From the NCBI RefSeq assembly GCF_009937765.1, contig NZ_CP047089.1:618272-682271 (forward strand): a DNA stretch of 64,000 nt, read 5' to 3'. The stretch comes from Bacillus pumilus (lineage in GTDB: Bacteria; Bacillota; Bacilli; Bacillales; Bacillaceae). Numbering within the stretch: the stretch's first letter is position 1; every line of letters starts with the position of its first letter. This document shows positions 9,301 through 17,408 of this stretch, piece after piece. The notes beneath the pieces were generated by a model. The model did no database searches and had not been told where the DNA came from. It saw only the letters and a list, made by a program, of their open reading frames with translations. Position numbers and translations under genes: made by a program.

Positions 9301-10796
9301 TCACGTAAAATTTCATAAATCGAGGACAACAGCTGATCACGTGTTTGTTCGTTGTAAATAAACCCTTTGCCGTATGTATGAGGTAGCTGGAAATGCGGAA
9401 GCCATTTCATCCATTCCCAATTCTCATACTCCTGCTCATGAAAAATAAACACAAATCTTAAATCATGATAGCTGTGCGAGAAAGCAAGCTGTCCGACAAG
9501 TTGATGAAGCTCCTTTTTTACAATTGCTGGCTTTCCAATCAATCCAGTTGGGCCATCGGCAAGACCAAATGTGATGGGTACATCCTTCACTTCACGATAA
9601 ACCTGTTGCATGTGCTGCGTTTGTTCCATTAAATCATCAATGTCTCGATTGGCCATATCACCGCCGCTCATCGATAGTTCATAGCTTGACGGGACTGCAC
9701 CCGTCCCAAGACGTAGCTGCAAGAAATCATCACTCACAAGTGTTTTTTCCCAAATTCGGCCGCTAATTTCTGACGTTAAATACTTCATTTGTTCAAATGA
9801 CGGATAATGATATGTCAAAATATATTGCTGGCGGTCGTAGAGCTCTTGCAGCTCTTTTCGTTTATTTTCTAAGTAAAGAGAATAGACTCTCTGCCGTTTC
9901 TCTTCCCGTCTTTTGCGTTGTGATTTCTCTTTAAAGTATTGAACAGACGATGTGATTAATGTCATGATAAACATTGCCATCGACACGACAATAAAGATTC
10001 CGCGCGGCTGGACAAGCGCAACAATTCCCATCACAAGAAGCATCACAAGTGGCGGGAGGACAACAAGCCAAAGCCCTCTGCTGTTATTTTCACTCTCCTG
10101 CGAAGGAAAGCTAAAGGAAACCCGGTCATCTGGCAGATCATAAATTAAACGGGGTGTTCGTCTATATAAAGGATACTTTTGTTTTGTTTCTGTGCTTGGT
10201 GCTCTTGTTTTTTCCAAACGTGTTTGAAAGGGTTCATATGCAGTCACCTGCAATAAATCATCATCTTTCAATGTCACCGTTAGAAAGTTCCAGAACAACT
10301 CATCCCCGGCATCAATTCGCTCTGGCCCGTGAATTTTTTTCCCGTTCACATAAATCGTTTCGTCCTGAGGCATGACATACCAAGTTCCTTCGATTTTCTC
10401 TAAAGTAAACTGGTTCGCATCTTGAAACATAGGATGCGCTTGTTCTTTCCACACATCGATCTCATCTTTTTTCTCACGTGAAAAAGACAGCTCGACTCTA
10501 TTTCCTAGGTAATAAATGTGTTGATCATGATGTGCTTCCATTAAAATAAGGGTCAGTGGTCCAAGCTTATATGGTTCATGTGGAAGCAATGTGCCTTTCT
10601 TCTCTTCACCCTGATAAATGGAAAAGCCATCATTCGGTTCATCGGGAGTTAAACGGATGACTCCTTCATCAAACGAAAGTGAAGGGATTGTCACCGTATG
10701 CTCTATTTCAGGTCCAATCACAGCTTCTCGATTGAACTGCTCGTCTAAACGGACGGTTTGATAATCCTCCTCATAAAAAACCCAAAGAAGACTCAA
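6321..10796 (-). CDS. yukBA: Type VII secretion ATPase YukBA (EssC-type FtsK/SpoIIIE)
   Basis: About 1490 aa; the motor of the system. Two FHA-like beta domains occupy the first 200 residues. Two membrane helices follow near 220-265, then a coiled-coil linker and three P-loop domains with Walker A motifs GTTGSGKS (near residue 677), GSSGYGKS (near 1005) and GQTQRGKT (near 1285). Only the first two resemble active FtsK sites closely. I chose TTG at 10796 because AGGAGGTGG lies just upstream and the protein then starts M-S-L-L-W-V-F-Y-E. The yukBA reading frame is intact as one gene here. It overlaps yueB by 4 nt. Confidence 0.95.
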   Translation of the reverse strand: MSLLWVFYEEDYQTVRLDEQFNREAVIGPEIEHTVTIPSLSFDEGVIRLTPDEPNDGFSIYQGEEKKGTLLPHEPYKLGPLTLILMEAHHDQHIYYLGNRVELSFSREKKDEIDVWKEQAHPMFQDANQFTLEKIEGTWYVMPQDETIYVNGKKIHGPERIDAGDELFWNFLTVTLKDDDLLQVTAYEPFQTRLEKTRAPSTETKQKYPLYRRTPRLIYDLPDDRVSFSFPSQESENNSRGLWLVVLPPLVMLLVMGIVALVQPRGIFIVVSMAMFIMTLITSSVQYFKEKSQRKRREEKRQRVYSLYLENKRKELQELYDRQQYILTYHYPSFEQMKYLTSEISGRIWEKTLVSDDFLQLRLGTGAVPSSYELSMSGGDMANRDIDDLMEQTQHMQQVYREVKDVPITFGLADGPTGLIGKPAIVKKELHQLVGQLAFSHSYHDLRFVFIFHEQEYENWEWMKWLPHFQLPHTYGKGFIYNEQTRDQLLSSIYEILRERDLEEEKEKKIFTPHFVFIVTNHELIAEHVILEYLEGSRTDLGISIIFAAETKESLAENISTLVRYINEEEGDILIQHKKAVRIPFQLDTHERMDNELFARTLRTLDHQVGMTNSIPETVSFLDLFHAKQVEEIGIRDKWLTSETAKSLSVPIGYKGKNDIVDLNLHEKAHGPHGLLAGTTGSGKSEFLQTYILSLAVHFHPHEVAFLLIDYKGGGMAQPFRNIPHLLGTITNIEGSKNFSERALASIKSELKKRQRLFDQYHVNHINDYTKLYKEKKAEQAMPHLFLISDEFAELKSEEPDFIRELVSAARIGRSLGVHLILATQKPGGVIDDQIWSNSRFKVALKVQDASDSKEILKNSDAASITVTGRGYLQVGNNEIYELFQSAWSGAPYMEDGYGSEDDIAIVTDTGLIPLSGVSTEPAVKKETVSEISAVVDEIERMQQELGIEKLPSPWLPPLEERIPKSRYASSEEHVFHFALVDEPDQQSQHPLSYQMMEDGNIGIFGSSGYGKSLAATTLLMSFAERYSPEEWHAYIYDFGNGTLLPLAKLPHTADYFLMDQMRKIQKSMTRLREEVEYRKRLFRQQEMSHIKMYNALNEKKLPFIFIVIDNFDIVKDEMHELESEFIQLSRDGQSLGIYFLITATRVNAVRQSLMNNLKTKVVHYLMDQGEAYSIIGRPKFSLEPIPGRVIINKEELYFAQMFLPVEGENDLELFEHLKQEIQLLHDRFASAEKPKPVPMLPDKLTIWELESRLEEQKQPYDIPVGLDEESVAPVYFDLKKNKHCLIIGQTQRGKTNVTKLMLDQLLAAKPEKLAVFDSIDRGLSHYAKEENIDYLETKDDITEWAEEIDRLFKGREEVYVEAVRRGETDQLSFSQIVLVIDGITRFQQTIDPRLQDQLADFMKSYAHLGFSLIASGNHTEFSKGYDALTNEIKQVRHAMLLMKKSEQNIIPLPYARQEPDIQPGFGYLVENGKEKKIQVPLCAVERKSVQ

Positions 10797-10847
10797 ACGC
10801 TCCACCTCCTCATAGGACAGCACCAACTGTCAGTTGTATCGAAAGAA

Positions 10848-12161
10848 TTATTTTTTCTCATCTTTTTTCGTCTGAGAGGTTTTCTTTTTCACTTCAGATT
10901 CTTTCTCTTTTTTCTCTTGATCAGCTTTTGACTGCTCTTTTTGTTCAGCAGCTTCATCTGTTTGGCTTGCGCCTGAGGAGTCATTGGTGCTTGTCTCCGT
11001 TGTTTCTTTTTCTTCATATTTCGCCATTTCCTTAATAATTGGATCTAGCTGTTTTTGTTTTTCTTCTGCAGAAAGACTGTCATCGTTTTGAATGTCATTG
11101 CGATAGGCGACGAGTGCCGTAAATATGTACCGGTCGTCTCCAAGGACACGTGCAATATCAAGTGCTTCCTTGCTATTGCCTTGTCCAATATGAATCCAGA
11201 AAAGAAAATATTGCGGATCAGTCTGCAATGTGTATGTATCTGTGATTTCTTTTTTATGTTGATCGAGTAACAGATTGCCTTGATTTGTTTGTACATACGA
11301 AATGGCCAGTTCATATTGAAGGGAAACCGGCATTTGATTGGCTGAATATTTTTCTAACGTATCCACCACTTGGCTGTACTGTTTGTTGAGATAATATTTG
11401 TTTGCCTCCACATACGCTTCTTGTTTCGGCATCGCAAAAAAGAAGGTATAAATGGTGTACACCAATGCAGGAATTAATAGGACAAGCAGACCTAGTCCGA
11501 TATATCGTTCGATCTTCCATTTCTTTTTCGGAATGGTTAATAACGTTTTCTCTTTCGTTTCAATCGCTTCGATCTTTTGCTGAATGAGGGCAGACAATTC
11601 TTCCAGAGACTGCGTTTCGCTGATTTCTTTTGCCAATTCAGATAGTTTCAGCGTTTCGCTGTAAGCCACATATTCTTGAAACTGGTACTCATGGTCCACC
11701 ACTCGAAGAATGACGGCTTTGACCTCTTTTAGTAAACGTTGCTCATCCGTTTCATATGGCGGGATGCTTTCTTTGACGCCGTAATGCAAAAATGCAGGAG
11801 CTAAGCCTTGATGAAAAACAATGTTTTCAGGAGAAACAATAGGATGCAGCCGCTTCACGTCGTGTTTGCACACTGCATCGACAAGCTGGTATGAAAAAAT
11901 CCATTTGCTTTTTTCATCCTTCGCATGGATGAAACGAAATTCCTGATAGGCAGGAGGGGGTTGAATAGAAATAATGACCTCATCTTCAGTTAATTGAATC
12001 TCTTTTTTAAATGAAGGGTTGATGTCTTTGATCGGTGCCGCTTCTAAACCGTCTAAGAGTTTAATGGTCTCTCTTTGAAAAATGAAGCTGTAGATGCCGC
12101 CCTCTTTTTTCATCACTGCTTCTAATTGTTCTTCTAAATAGGAACTCTTTTTATCTGCCAT
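10848..12161 (-). CDS. yukC: Type VII secretion membrane protein YukC (EssB, pseudokinase fold)
   Basis: 437 aa. A cytoplasmic N-terminal domain of about 215 residues corresponds to the pseudokinase fold of EssB/YukC. A single membrane helix lies at about 220-242 (GLGLLVLLIPALVYTIYTFF). The external helical domain ends in a very charged Lys/Glu/Ser-rich tail of about 65 residues. It is an essential structural subunit linking YukB and YueB. It lies 14 nt after yukD and about 50 nt before the yukBA start, so it is clearly in the same operon. The tail is low complexity and is probably disordered. Confidence 0.92.
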   Translation of the reverse strand: MADKKSSYLEEQLEAVMKKEGGIYSFIFQRETIKLLDGLEAAPIKDINPSFKKEIQLTEDEVIISIQPPPAYQEFRFIHAKDEKSKWIFSYQLVDAVCKHDVKRLHPIVSPENIVFHQGLAPAFLHYGVKESIPPYETDEQRLLKEVKAVILRVVDHEYQFQEYVAYSETLKLSELAKEISETQSLEELSALIQQKIEAIETKEKTLLTIPKKKWKIERYIGLGLLVLLIPALVYTIYTFFFAMPKQEAYVEANKYYLNKQYSQVVDTLEKYSANQMPVSLQYELAISYVQTNQGNLLLDQHKKEITDTYTLQTDPQYFLFWIHIGQGNSKEALDIARVLGDDRYIFTALVAYRNDIQNDDSLSAEEKQKQLDPIIKEMAKYEEKETTETSTNDSSGASQTDEAAEQKEQSKADQEKKEKESEVKKKTSQTKKDEKK

Positions 12162-12175
12162 TTACAAAAGTCCTT

Positions 12176-12415
12176 TCATAGTATTTCCAGCCTGTCTCCT
12201 GTGGTGATTCCACAGTCTGACAGCTTATATTCGCCTGAAAACACAGCTTTCTTATTGACTACTCGCACCCAGCCGCCTTCTCGCTTAGGAAGTGAGATTT
12301 GTTTTGCCTGCCAGGCGATATGGATGACTTGTTTAATATGTAAATAATTTGATAGTCTCAAATCAAACACACTGCCATCATAATTTTTTAAGTCGATGGT
12401 AATATCGATATACAC
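12176..12415 (-). CDS. yukD: Ubiquitin-like type VII secretion protein YukD (EsaB)
   Basis: 79 aa from the GTG at 12415, which has AGGTGG 6-7 nt upstream; the frame is open further upstream but without an RBS. The sequence YIDITIDLKNYDGSVFDLRL, the internal IRV/VRVVNK strand and the C-terminal SDCGITTGDRLEIL are those of the ubiquitin-fold protein YukD/EsaB. In Bacillus and Staphylococcus this small cytoplasmic protein is required for WXG100 export. It is not a ubiquitin modifier, as it lacks a C-terminal di-glycine. Confidence 0.93.
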   Translation of the reverse strand: MYIDITIDLKNYDGSVFDLRLSNYLHIKQVIHIAWQAKQISLPKREGGWVRVVNKKAVFSGEYKLSDCGITTGDRLEIL

Positions 12416-12441
12416 AAATTTCCACCTCACAAAATAGAAAG

Positions 12442-12472
12442 AGCGCCGGCATCCATTGACAGACTCGGCGCT
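12442..12472 (-). terminator. Attenuating hairpin between yukE and yukD
   Basis: Perfect 7-bp G+C-rich stem AGCGCCG/CGGCGCT with a 17-nt loop, followed on the minus strand by CTTTCTATTTT. The T run is imperfect, so partial termination is likely. This would give more yukE (secreted substrate) mRNA than machine mRNA. Confidence 0.7.
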
Positions 12473-12510
12473 TTTTCTGCTTTTCACACTTAGAAAGGAA
12501 TTCCCTTTGA

Positions 12511-12804
12511 TTAGCCGCGGATTTGGCTGGCGATGTCTTGGTCAGTGCTTTCAAGTGTATTTGCCGTTTGATCAAGCTGATTGCTGACATCTGTTAATAG
12601 ATCAGACATTTTGATGAATGAAGGCTTTAACTGCTCGTATTGATCAGCAAACGCTTCACTAGAAGCACCTTCCCACATACCTTTTAAATCTGAGATCATT
12701 CTATTTAGACGATCAACTTGGTTTAACACTTCTTGACTTTCAACACCATATTGCTTAGCGGTCGCTCTTAGTTCTTCTGGGGTTACGCGAATAATTCCTG
12801 ACAT
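12511..12804 (-). CDS. yukE: WXG100 secreted protein YukE (EsxA family)
   Basis: 97 aa from ATG 12804 (GGGAGG 11 nt upstream; an ATG at 12813 is too close to it). It is a typical WXG100 protein: two helices joined by the W-E-G turn in LKGMWEGASSEAF at about residues 40-52, no signal peptide, and an acidic C-terminus ESTDQDIASQIRG. It is the small export substrate of the Yuk system and probably dimerises as a helical bundle. First gene of the operon, behind a strong sigma-A promoter. In B. subtilis the operon depends on DegS-DegU; no DegU site was identified here. Confidence 0.96.
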   Translation of the reverse strand: MSGIIRVTPEELRATAKQYGVESQEVLNQVDRLNRMISDLKGMWEGASSEAFADQYEQLKPSFIKMSDLLTDVSNQLDQTANTLESTDQDIASQIRG

Positions 12805-12871
12805 ATTCCTCATTACCTCCCGTGCATAGCCGCCATATAATGGGCTAATCCACTTATTTTTTAACGTTATT

Positions 12872-12901
12872 ATTATAAAAACAGAAATGATACACAGTCA
12901 A
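12872..12901 (-). promoter_or_regulatory. Sigma-A promoter of the yukE operon
   Basis: On the minus strand: -35 TTGACT (12896-12901), 18-bp spacer, -10 TATAAT (12872-12877), about 70 nt before the yukE start. Both hexamers are close to consensus. Confidence 0.75.
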
Positions 12902-13208
12902 ACAAATCTGTTTTTATTTTACAAAATGAGTCTATAGAATTACTGTATTTTCGCTTTTTATCTAGTATTTAACATTTTTTTGGTCATATATTCTTAATAA
13001 GAGTAGACACACATCACTGAATCTTTCCGCCTATTGATTTATTACTACGTTATTATTGTACTATTTCTTTTTCGCCTTCTTTCAGCATGATGCGCTCGCT
13101 TCTCATAGCGATCTCTTTTTTTAATTTCTGGCATTTTGTTATTGATTTACGTACCGCTTTCTCTTCATAATGTAAGTACGTGAAATATTCGAAAAAGCAG
13201 GGGTTTTT
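12902..13208. other. Intergenic region between divergent yukE and adeR
   Basis: About 300 bp of A+T-rich sequence upstream of the yukE promoter and before adeR. No gene, RNA fold or strong repeat is visible. It must carry the adeR promoter and, by analogy with B. subtilis, possibly DegU contacts for yukE; neither could be assigned with confidence. Confidence 0.4.
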
Positions 13209-14438
13209 ATGAAAAAAAAGACAGATCCATTTAAGTATAGTCTTGATCGTTTAGAGGATGTGGCAGACCAAATTAGTGATGTGCTCAATTGCCCTATTAC
13301 TATAGAAGATACGCATCATCGATTGTTGGCCTATAGTACACATAATGATTTTACGGATCCCGCCAGAACTTCAACCATTATCTCCCGCCGTGTACCGGAA
13401 AAAGTCATTAATCGGCTTTGGAAGGACGGCATCATTCCTACACTTCTTAAAACAGACGAACCGCTTCGTGTCCCTCAAATTGCAGAGGTGGGTTTATCTA
13501 GCAGGGTTGCCATTTCAATCTGGAAGGACAAAGAAGTACTCGGTTTTATCTGGGCAATTGAATCCACACAACCTTTTTCAGAAGAAGACATGGACCTTCT
13601 GAAGATGGCAGCACATGCTGTAAAAAACAAATTACTTAACTTACAAATTCGCAAATCGAAAACAGAGGAACGCAATCAGGAACTTTTTTGGAAGATGCTC
13701 ACTGGTCATATTCATGAAAAAGATGAGATGCTCGACCTATTTTTAAGACTCGGTATCAGATGTCCAGACACGTATGCCATCATCATCTTCCGGCTTCGTG
13801 ACGAACTCACAGATGACACAGAAAAAAAGCTATCTTATTTACTTGAAACAACGCAGCAAGTCCAAGTGTTGTTAACGACTGTGGATTTTCACGAATTCAT
13901 TATTCTTGTCTCACCAAAAACAGAGCACCCGCTGCAGGATATTAAACAATTCACAAGCGGCATGCTGCAGCAGCTGTCTGACCGTTATCATATCCATCAC
14001 GTTCAAGCAGCGATTGGTGGGATTTACGATAACATCTCTCATATTCAGCCATCCTATAAAGAAGCACTCGCTGTATTAAAAACAAAGGAGCGCTTCCCTG
14101 TTGAAACCGAACGTTTACACAGTTTTTCTGAACTCGGTATTTATCAATATTTAGATGTCCTCGCTGAAAAACGAAGGGGCTCATCTTACTCCAGTTACTC
14201 TTTATCAAAGCTGGAAGATTACGACCTGAGGCATCATTCCAACCTAGTTGAAACCCTTGAACGGTTTATTGACTGTGATAGCAATGCCAATATTGCGGCA
14301 AAGCAATTAAACATCCACATCAATACATTGAATTACAGATTAAAACGTATTACAGACATTGCAGAAATCGATTTAAAAAACATGAATGAGAAAATGACCA
14401 TATACCTTGATATGAAGCTAAAAAACGTCCATTTGTGA
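13209..14438 (+). CDS. adeR: PucR-family transcriptional activator AdeR
   Basis: 409 aa. The N-terminal half senses the inducer (LAYSTH... region). A central GGDEF-like CdaR fold follows, and the C-terminal PucR-type helix-turn-helix is at about residues 355-400 (ANIAAKQLNIHINTLNYRLKR). Directly upstream and in the same direction is ald's own regulator in B. subtilis, where AdeR activates ald in response to alanine. RBS AGGGG lies 5 nt before the ATG. A terminator overlaps its final codons, so ald is transcribed separately. Confidence 0.9.
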   Translation: MKKKTDPFKYSLDRLEDVADQISDVLNCPITIEDTHHRLLAYSTHNDFTDPARTSTIISRRVPEKVINRLWKDGIIPTLLKTDEPLRVPQIAEVGLSSRVAISIWKDKEVLGFIWAIESTQPFSEEDMDLLKMAAHAVKNKLLNLQIRKSKTEERNQELFWKMLTGHIHEKDEMLDLFLRLGIRCPDTYAIIIFRLRDELTDDTEKKLSYLLETTQQVQVLLTTVDFHEFIILVSPKTEHPLQDIKQFTSGMLQQLSDRYHIHHVQAAIGGIYDNISHIQPSYKEALAVLKTKERFPVETERLHSFSELGIYQYLDVLAEKRRGSSYSSYSLSKLEDYDLRHHSNLVETLERFIDCDSNANIAAKQLNIHINTLNYRLKRITDIAEIDLKNMNEKMTIYLDMKLKNVHL

Positions 14439-14465
14439 AATTTCACAAAGAGGCGTTTTTTTATT
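14421..14465 (+). terminator. Terminator of adeR
   Basis: Stem AAAAACGtCc...GaGGCGTTTTT, extended inside by the perfect TTTGTGAAATTTCACAAA palindrome and followed by a T run. The inner palindrome could also be an operator for the ald region. Confidence 0.75.
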
Positions 14466-14513
14466 TTTTATTTCAACCGAAGCATTTTTTAAACATTCAG
14501 GATACACTAGACA

Positions 14514-14519
14514 TACAAT
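14514..14519 (+). promoter_or_regulatory. ald: Probable -10 box of ald, no matching -35
   Basis: TACAAT lies about 30 nt before the ald start. The bases 17 bp upstream (AAACAT) do not resemble a -35 hexamer, which fits a promoter that needs the activator AdeR. Confidence 0.45.
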
Positions 14520-14548
14520 ATGAATAGATAAGCATGGGAGGAATAAAC

Positions 14549-15685
14549 ATGATCATCGGCATTCCGAAAGAGATTAAGAACAATGAAAACCGAGTGGCAT
14601 TAACACCAGGAGCAGCTTCTCAATTACTTTCAGCTGGACATCAGATTTTGATTGAAACAAACGCTGGTTTTGGAAGCGGATTCACTGATGACGATTATGT
14701 ATCTGTTGGTGCAGAAATTCTTGATCACGCGAAAGATGTGTGGGCGTCTTCTGATATGATCATGAAGGTAAAAGAACCATTACCTGAGGAATATTCATAT
14801 TTCAGAGAAGGACTCATCTTATTTACGTACCTGCATCTTGCGGCAGAGCCCTCCTTGGCTGAAGCTTTAAAACAAAAAGGCGTCACAGCTATTGCTTATG
14901 AAACAGTAACGGACGGAAAATCACTCCCTCTCTTAACACCTATGTCTGAAGTGGCAGGTAGAATGGCCGCTCAAATCGGCGCACAATTTTTAGAAAAGCC
15001 AAAAGGCGGTAAAGGCATCTTGCTCGCAGGCGTACCAGGGGTATCAAGAGGAAAGGTCACGATTATAGGCGGCGGTGTTGTTGGAACAAACGCAGCGAAA
15101 ATGGCGATTGGACTTGGCGCAGATGTCACTCTGATTGACGTAAACGCAGAACGCTTACGTCAGCTGGACGATCAATTTGGTCATCAAATGAAAACGTTAA
15201 TGTCTAACCCTGTCAACATCGCCGATTCAGTCAGCGAGGCAGACCTTCTCATTTGTGCGGTATTGATCCCAGGTGCCAAAGCACCGACGCTTGTGACGGA
15301 AGAAATGGTCAAACAAATGAAGCCTGGTTCCGTCATCGTAGACGTAGCCATAGACCAAGGCGGCATTGTCGAAACAATCGATCATATCACAACACATGAT
15401 CAGCCTACTTATGAAAAACACGGTATTTTACATTATGCTGTCGCCAATATGCCTGGAGCCGTTCCACGGACATCGACTGTTGCTTTAACAAATGTCACCG
15501 TTCCATATGCGCTGCAAATTGCTCATAAAGGCGCTGCAAAAGCTATTCAAGAAAACAAAACCATTGCAGAAGGTGTGAATGTCATGAACGGACATATCAC
15601 ATATGAAGCAGTCGCACGTGATCTTGGCTATGATTATGTGCCTGTTCATCAAGCGATTGATGCGTCTTCTATGACAGAAGCTTAA
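14549..15685 (+). CDS. ald: Alanine dehydrogenase
   Basis: 378 aa, the usual length. It catalyses NAD-dependent oxidative deamination of L-alanine to pyruvate and ammonium, needed for growth on alanine and for sporulation. The N-terminal [20 protein letters not shown] carries the substrate-binding Arg. Lys in [10 protein letters not shown] and the Rossmann motif [14 protein letters not shown] (about residues 168-181) are present. The start at 14549 (M-I-I-G) is chosen over an in-frame ATG 15 nt upstream because GGGAGG lies 7 nt before it. It follows adeR and has its own terminator. Confidence 0.97.
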   Translation: MIIGIPKEIKNNENRVALTPGAASQLLSAGHQILIETNAGFGSGFTDDDYVSVGAEILDHAKDVWASSDMIMKVKEPLPEEYSYFREGLILFTYLHLAAEPSLAEALKQKGVTAIAYETVTDGKSLPLLTPMSEVAGRMAAQIGAQFLEKPKGGKGILLAGVPGVSRGKVTIIGGGVVGTNAAKMAIGLGADVTLIDVNAERLRQLDDQFGHQMKTLMSNPVNIADSVSEADLLICAVLIPGAKAPTLVTEEMVKQMKPGSVIVDVAIDQGGIVETIDHITTHDQPTYEKHGILHYAVANMPGAVPRTSTVALTNVTVPYALQIAHKGAAKAIQENKTIAEGVNVMNGHITYEAVARDLGYDYVPVHQAIDASSMTEA

Positions 15686-15690
15686 TACAG

Positions 15691-15718
15691 ACCCGCCCTT
15701 TTGATGGGCGGGTTTTAT
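15691..15718 (+). terminator. Terminator of ald
   Basis: Perfect stem ACCCGCCC/GGGCGGGT with a 7-nt loop, followed by TTTTATTG. Confidence 0.9.
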
Positions 15719-15770
15719 TGTTAACTAATATAAAAAACAGGTTGACAAATAACCCTCATCCCCTTAATCT
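15718..15770 (+). promoter_or_regulatory. BirA operator overlapping the bioY promoter
   Basis: TTGTTAAC (15718-15725), 15 bp, then GTTGACAA (15741-15748): the spaced inverted repeat recognised by biotin repressor BirA in Bacilli. The right half contains the -35 box TTGACA (15742-15747). A 17-bp spacer leads to -10 TAATCT (15765-15770). Biotinyl-BirA binding here would block RNA polymerase. The left half abuts the ald terminator. Confidence 0.85.
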
Positions 15771-15800
15771 ATTTGTACAGATAAGACAGGGGGAAACATC

Positions 15801-16397
15801 ATGCAACAGAAAACAAGAACCGCTGATTTTGTATTAGTCGGAATGTTTGCTGCACTCATGGCGATTGGAGCGAATATCACATCCATTGTACCGTTTTTAC
15901 AGGTCGGCGGAATTCCACTTACGATGCAGCCGTTTTTTTGCGTACTTGCTGGTCTTTTGCTTGGCAGACGGCTTGGCGCATTAGCGATGATTGTATATGC
16001 CTTGGTTGGAATTGCTGGCGCACCTGTATTCGCACAGTTCTCAGCAGGCTTTGGGGTGATTTTAGGCAAAAGCGGTGGTTTTGTCTTATCGTATATTCCT
16101 GCTGCTTGGCTAGCTGGATTCATCTTAGAAAAAAGAAAAAATCCTGGATTTGGCCTCTTTTTACTTGCAGCTATTGCTGGTACGACCGTCATGTATCTGA
16201 TCGGAACGACTTATACGTACTTCGCATTAAATGTGTGGCTGAATGCTCCGATTTCTTATCAAACCACGTGGTTCTTTATGATCTGGTTTATGGTGAAAGA
16301 TTACGCATTGACGATATTACTTGCGATGCTGGCACCTAAAATTTATCGCTCTGTTTCAAAAGCCACGTCCTTTCGAAAACAACAAGCTGCATCATAA
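15801..16397 (+). CDS. bioY: Biotin transporter substrate-binding subunit BioY
   Basis: 198 aa with about six membrane helices. It contains the BioY family pattern GGIPLTMQPFFCVLAGLLLG near residues 35-55 and GVILGKSGGFVLSYIPAAW near 90-108. It is the S component of an energy-coupling-factor transporter for biotin, using shared EcfA/EcfT units encoded elsewhere; no ATPase gene is adjacent. RBS GGGGGA lies 7 nt before the ATG. It is a single-gene unit controlled by a BirA operator and ended by a bidirectional terminator. Confidence 0.95.
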   Translation: MQQKTRTADFVLVGMFAALMAIGANITSIVPFLQVGGIPLTMQPFFCVLAGLLLGRRLGALAMIVYALVGIAGAPVFAQFSAGFGVILGKSGGFVLSYIPAAWLAGFILEKRKNPGFGLFLLAAIAGTTVMYLIGTTYTYFALNVWLNAPISYQTTWFFMIWFMVKDYALTILLAMLAPKIYRSVSKATSFRKQQAAS

Positions 16398-16416
16398 GGG
16401 CAGACATTGATCATAG

Positions 16417-16449
16417 AAAAAAAGAGCCTGATGCATTAGGCTCTTTTTT
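16417..16449. terminator. Bidirectional terminator between bioY and spo0M
   Basis: AAAAAAGAGCCT, 8-nt loop, AGGCTCTTTTTT. The symmetric A and T runs let it serve both convergent genes. Confidence 0.9.
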
Positions 16450-16454
16450 CATCA

Positions 16455-17231
16455 TTACTCTGCGTATTGATCGATGATTCCTTCTAGCATCCCTTCAAGC
16501 ACTTCTATATCTTCAAGATCTGCTGGACTGAAACGATAGCGTACCAGCTGTTCTCCATCGTTATACATCTCCTCAAGCCACCCTCTGAGGCCTCTTGCTC
16601 TGCGGTCGACTTCAAACACAATGTCTAAGCCGCCTTCATCTATTAGAAAAATCAACTCTAATTCATCAAGCATATAACGATAGACATCTGATGTCGGAAT
16701 GAACTCGAATTCTTGGACGAATGGCAGGCGGCGCTGGAAGTAAGGGGCTTGCTCACAGTCTGCTTCGTTCAGGTGGAAGCCAAGATTTCTAGTGGCCTCC
16801 AGTACATTTCTCACCCAAGGATGTGCTTCAACGAAAATGCGGTCATAGTCCGATTTATCAATTCCGCCTTGGATATCAAGGTCTGTCATTACTGCAATTT
16901 CTACTTTTCCGATCGTCATCGGGGTATCGATAGGAAGAATAAATGAAAACGGAAATTCATGTTTTTCTTCAGGCTGGATGGTAAAAGAATCCGTCACCCG
17001 TAAAGTAAAGATATTCACATATTTTCTATGCTCTTCATCATCTTTTACAATCACATACTGTGTTTGAATCTTGACATTGATATAGCGAATGTCCTGAGAG
17101 ATTTTCCCGCCCTTTACATGGACGGTTCCCCTTACATCTTGTCCTGGATAATAGGCGTTTTTCTCCAAAATGGTATCTACTTTCGCTGCACCAATCCCAG
17201 CACTTGCCGCTAGCTTTTTAAAAAATGACAT
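16455..17231 (-). CDS. spo0M: Sporulation-control protein Spo0M
   Basis: 258 aa. The start MSFFKKLAASAGIGAAKVDT matches Spo0M, an arrestin-like beta-sandwich protein that affects early sporulation and cell-division stages. ATG 17231 is preferred to an in-frame ATG 33 nt upstream because GGGGAAG precedes it at proper distance. A second Spo0M-type half follows after about residue 135 (acidic AHPWVRNVLEATRNLGFHL). In B. subtilis 168 spo0M lies elsewhere, so its place between bioY and yuiF is a local difference or a second copy. Confidence 0.85.
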   Translation of the reverse strand: MSFFKKLAASAGIGAAKVDTILEKNAYYPGQDVRGTVHVKGGKISQDIRYINVKIQTQYVIVKDDEEHRKYVNIFTLRVTDSFTIQPEEKHEFPFSFILPIDTPMTIGKVEIAVMTDLDIQGGIDKSDYDRIFVEAHPWVRNVLEATRNLGFHLNEADCEQAPYFQRRLPFVQEFEFIPTSDVYRYMLDELELIFLIDEGGLDIVFEVDRRARGLRGWLEEMYNDGEQLVRYRFSPADLEDIEVLEGMLEGIIDQYAE

Positions 17232-17362
17232 CTCGCATCTTCCCCTTTTCATTTTTATCAGCATATATACGTAAGAAAGAGAAAGAAAGATTCATTTCAT
17301 TCATACTTTAGTCCTAATTATTTTCAATCTTCACAAAGTAAATAAATGAAAAAACATCACAC

Positions 17363-17405
17363 AAAAAAGCTTATAGAAAAAACAACGTTTTCTCTACAAG
17401 CTTTC
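17363..17405 (-). terminator. Terminator of yuiF
   Basis: Long imperfect stem: AAGCTTGTAGA...TCTATAAGCTT with an inner AAAAC/GTTTT, followed by TTTTTTG on the minus strand. Confidence 0.8.
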
Positions 17406-17408
17406 ATG

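Noticed and set aside
12176-12487. The longer 103-codon yukD frame.
   Set aside because: The extra N-terminal 24 residues have no RBS and run through the yukE-yukD hairpin; the GTG at 12415 has a good RBS and gives the family length of 79 aa.
12378-12590. Overlapping minus-strand reading frame between yukE and yukD.
   Set aside because: It runs through the yukE 3' end in another frame and across the terminator-like hairpin; no RBS or family match.
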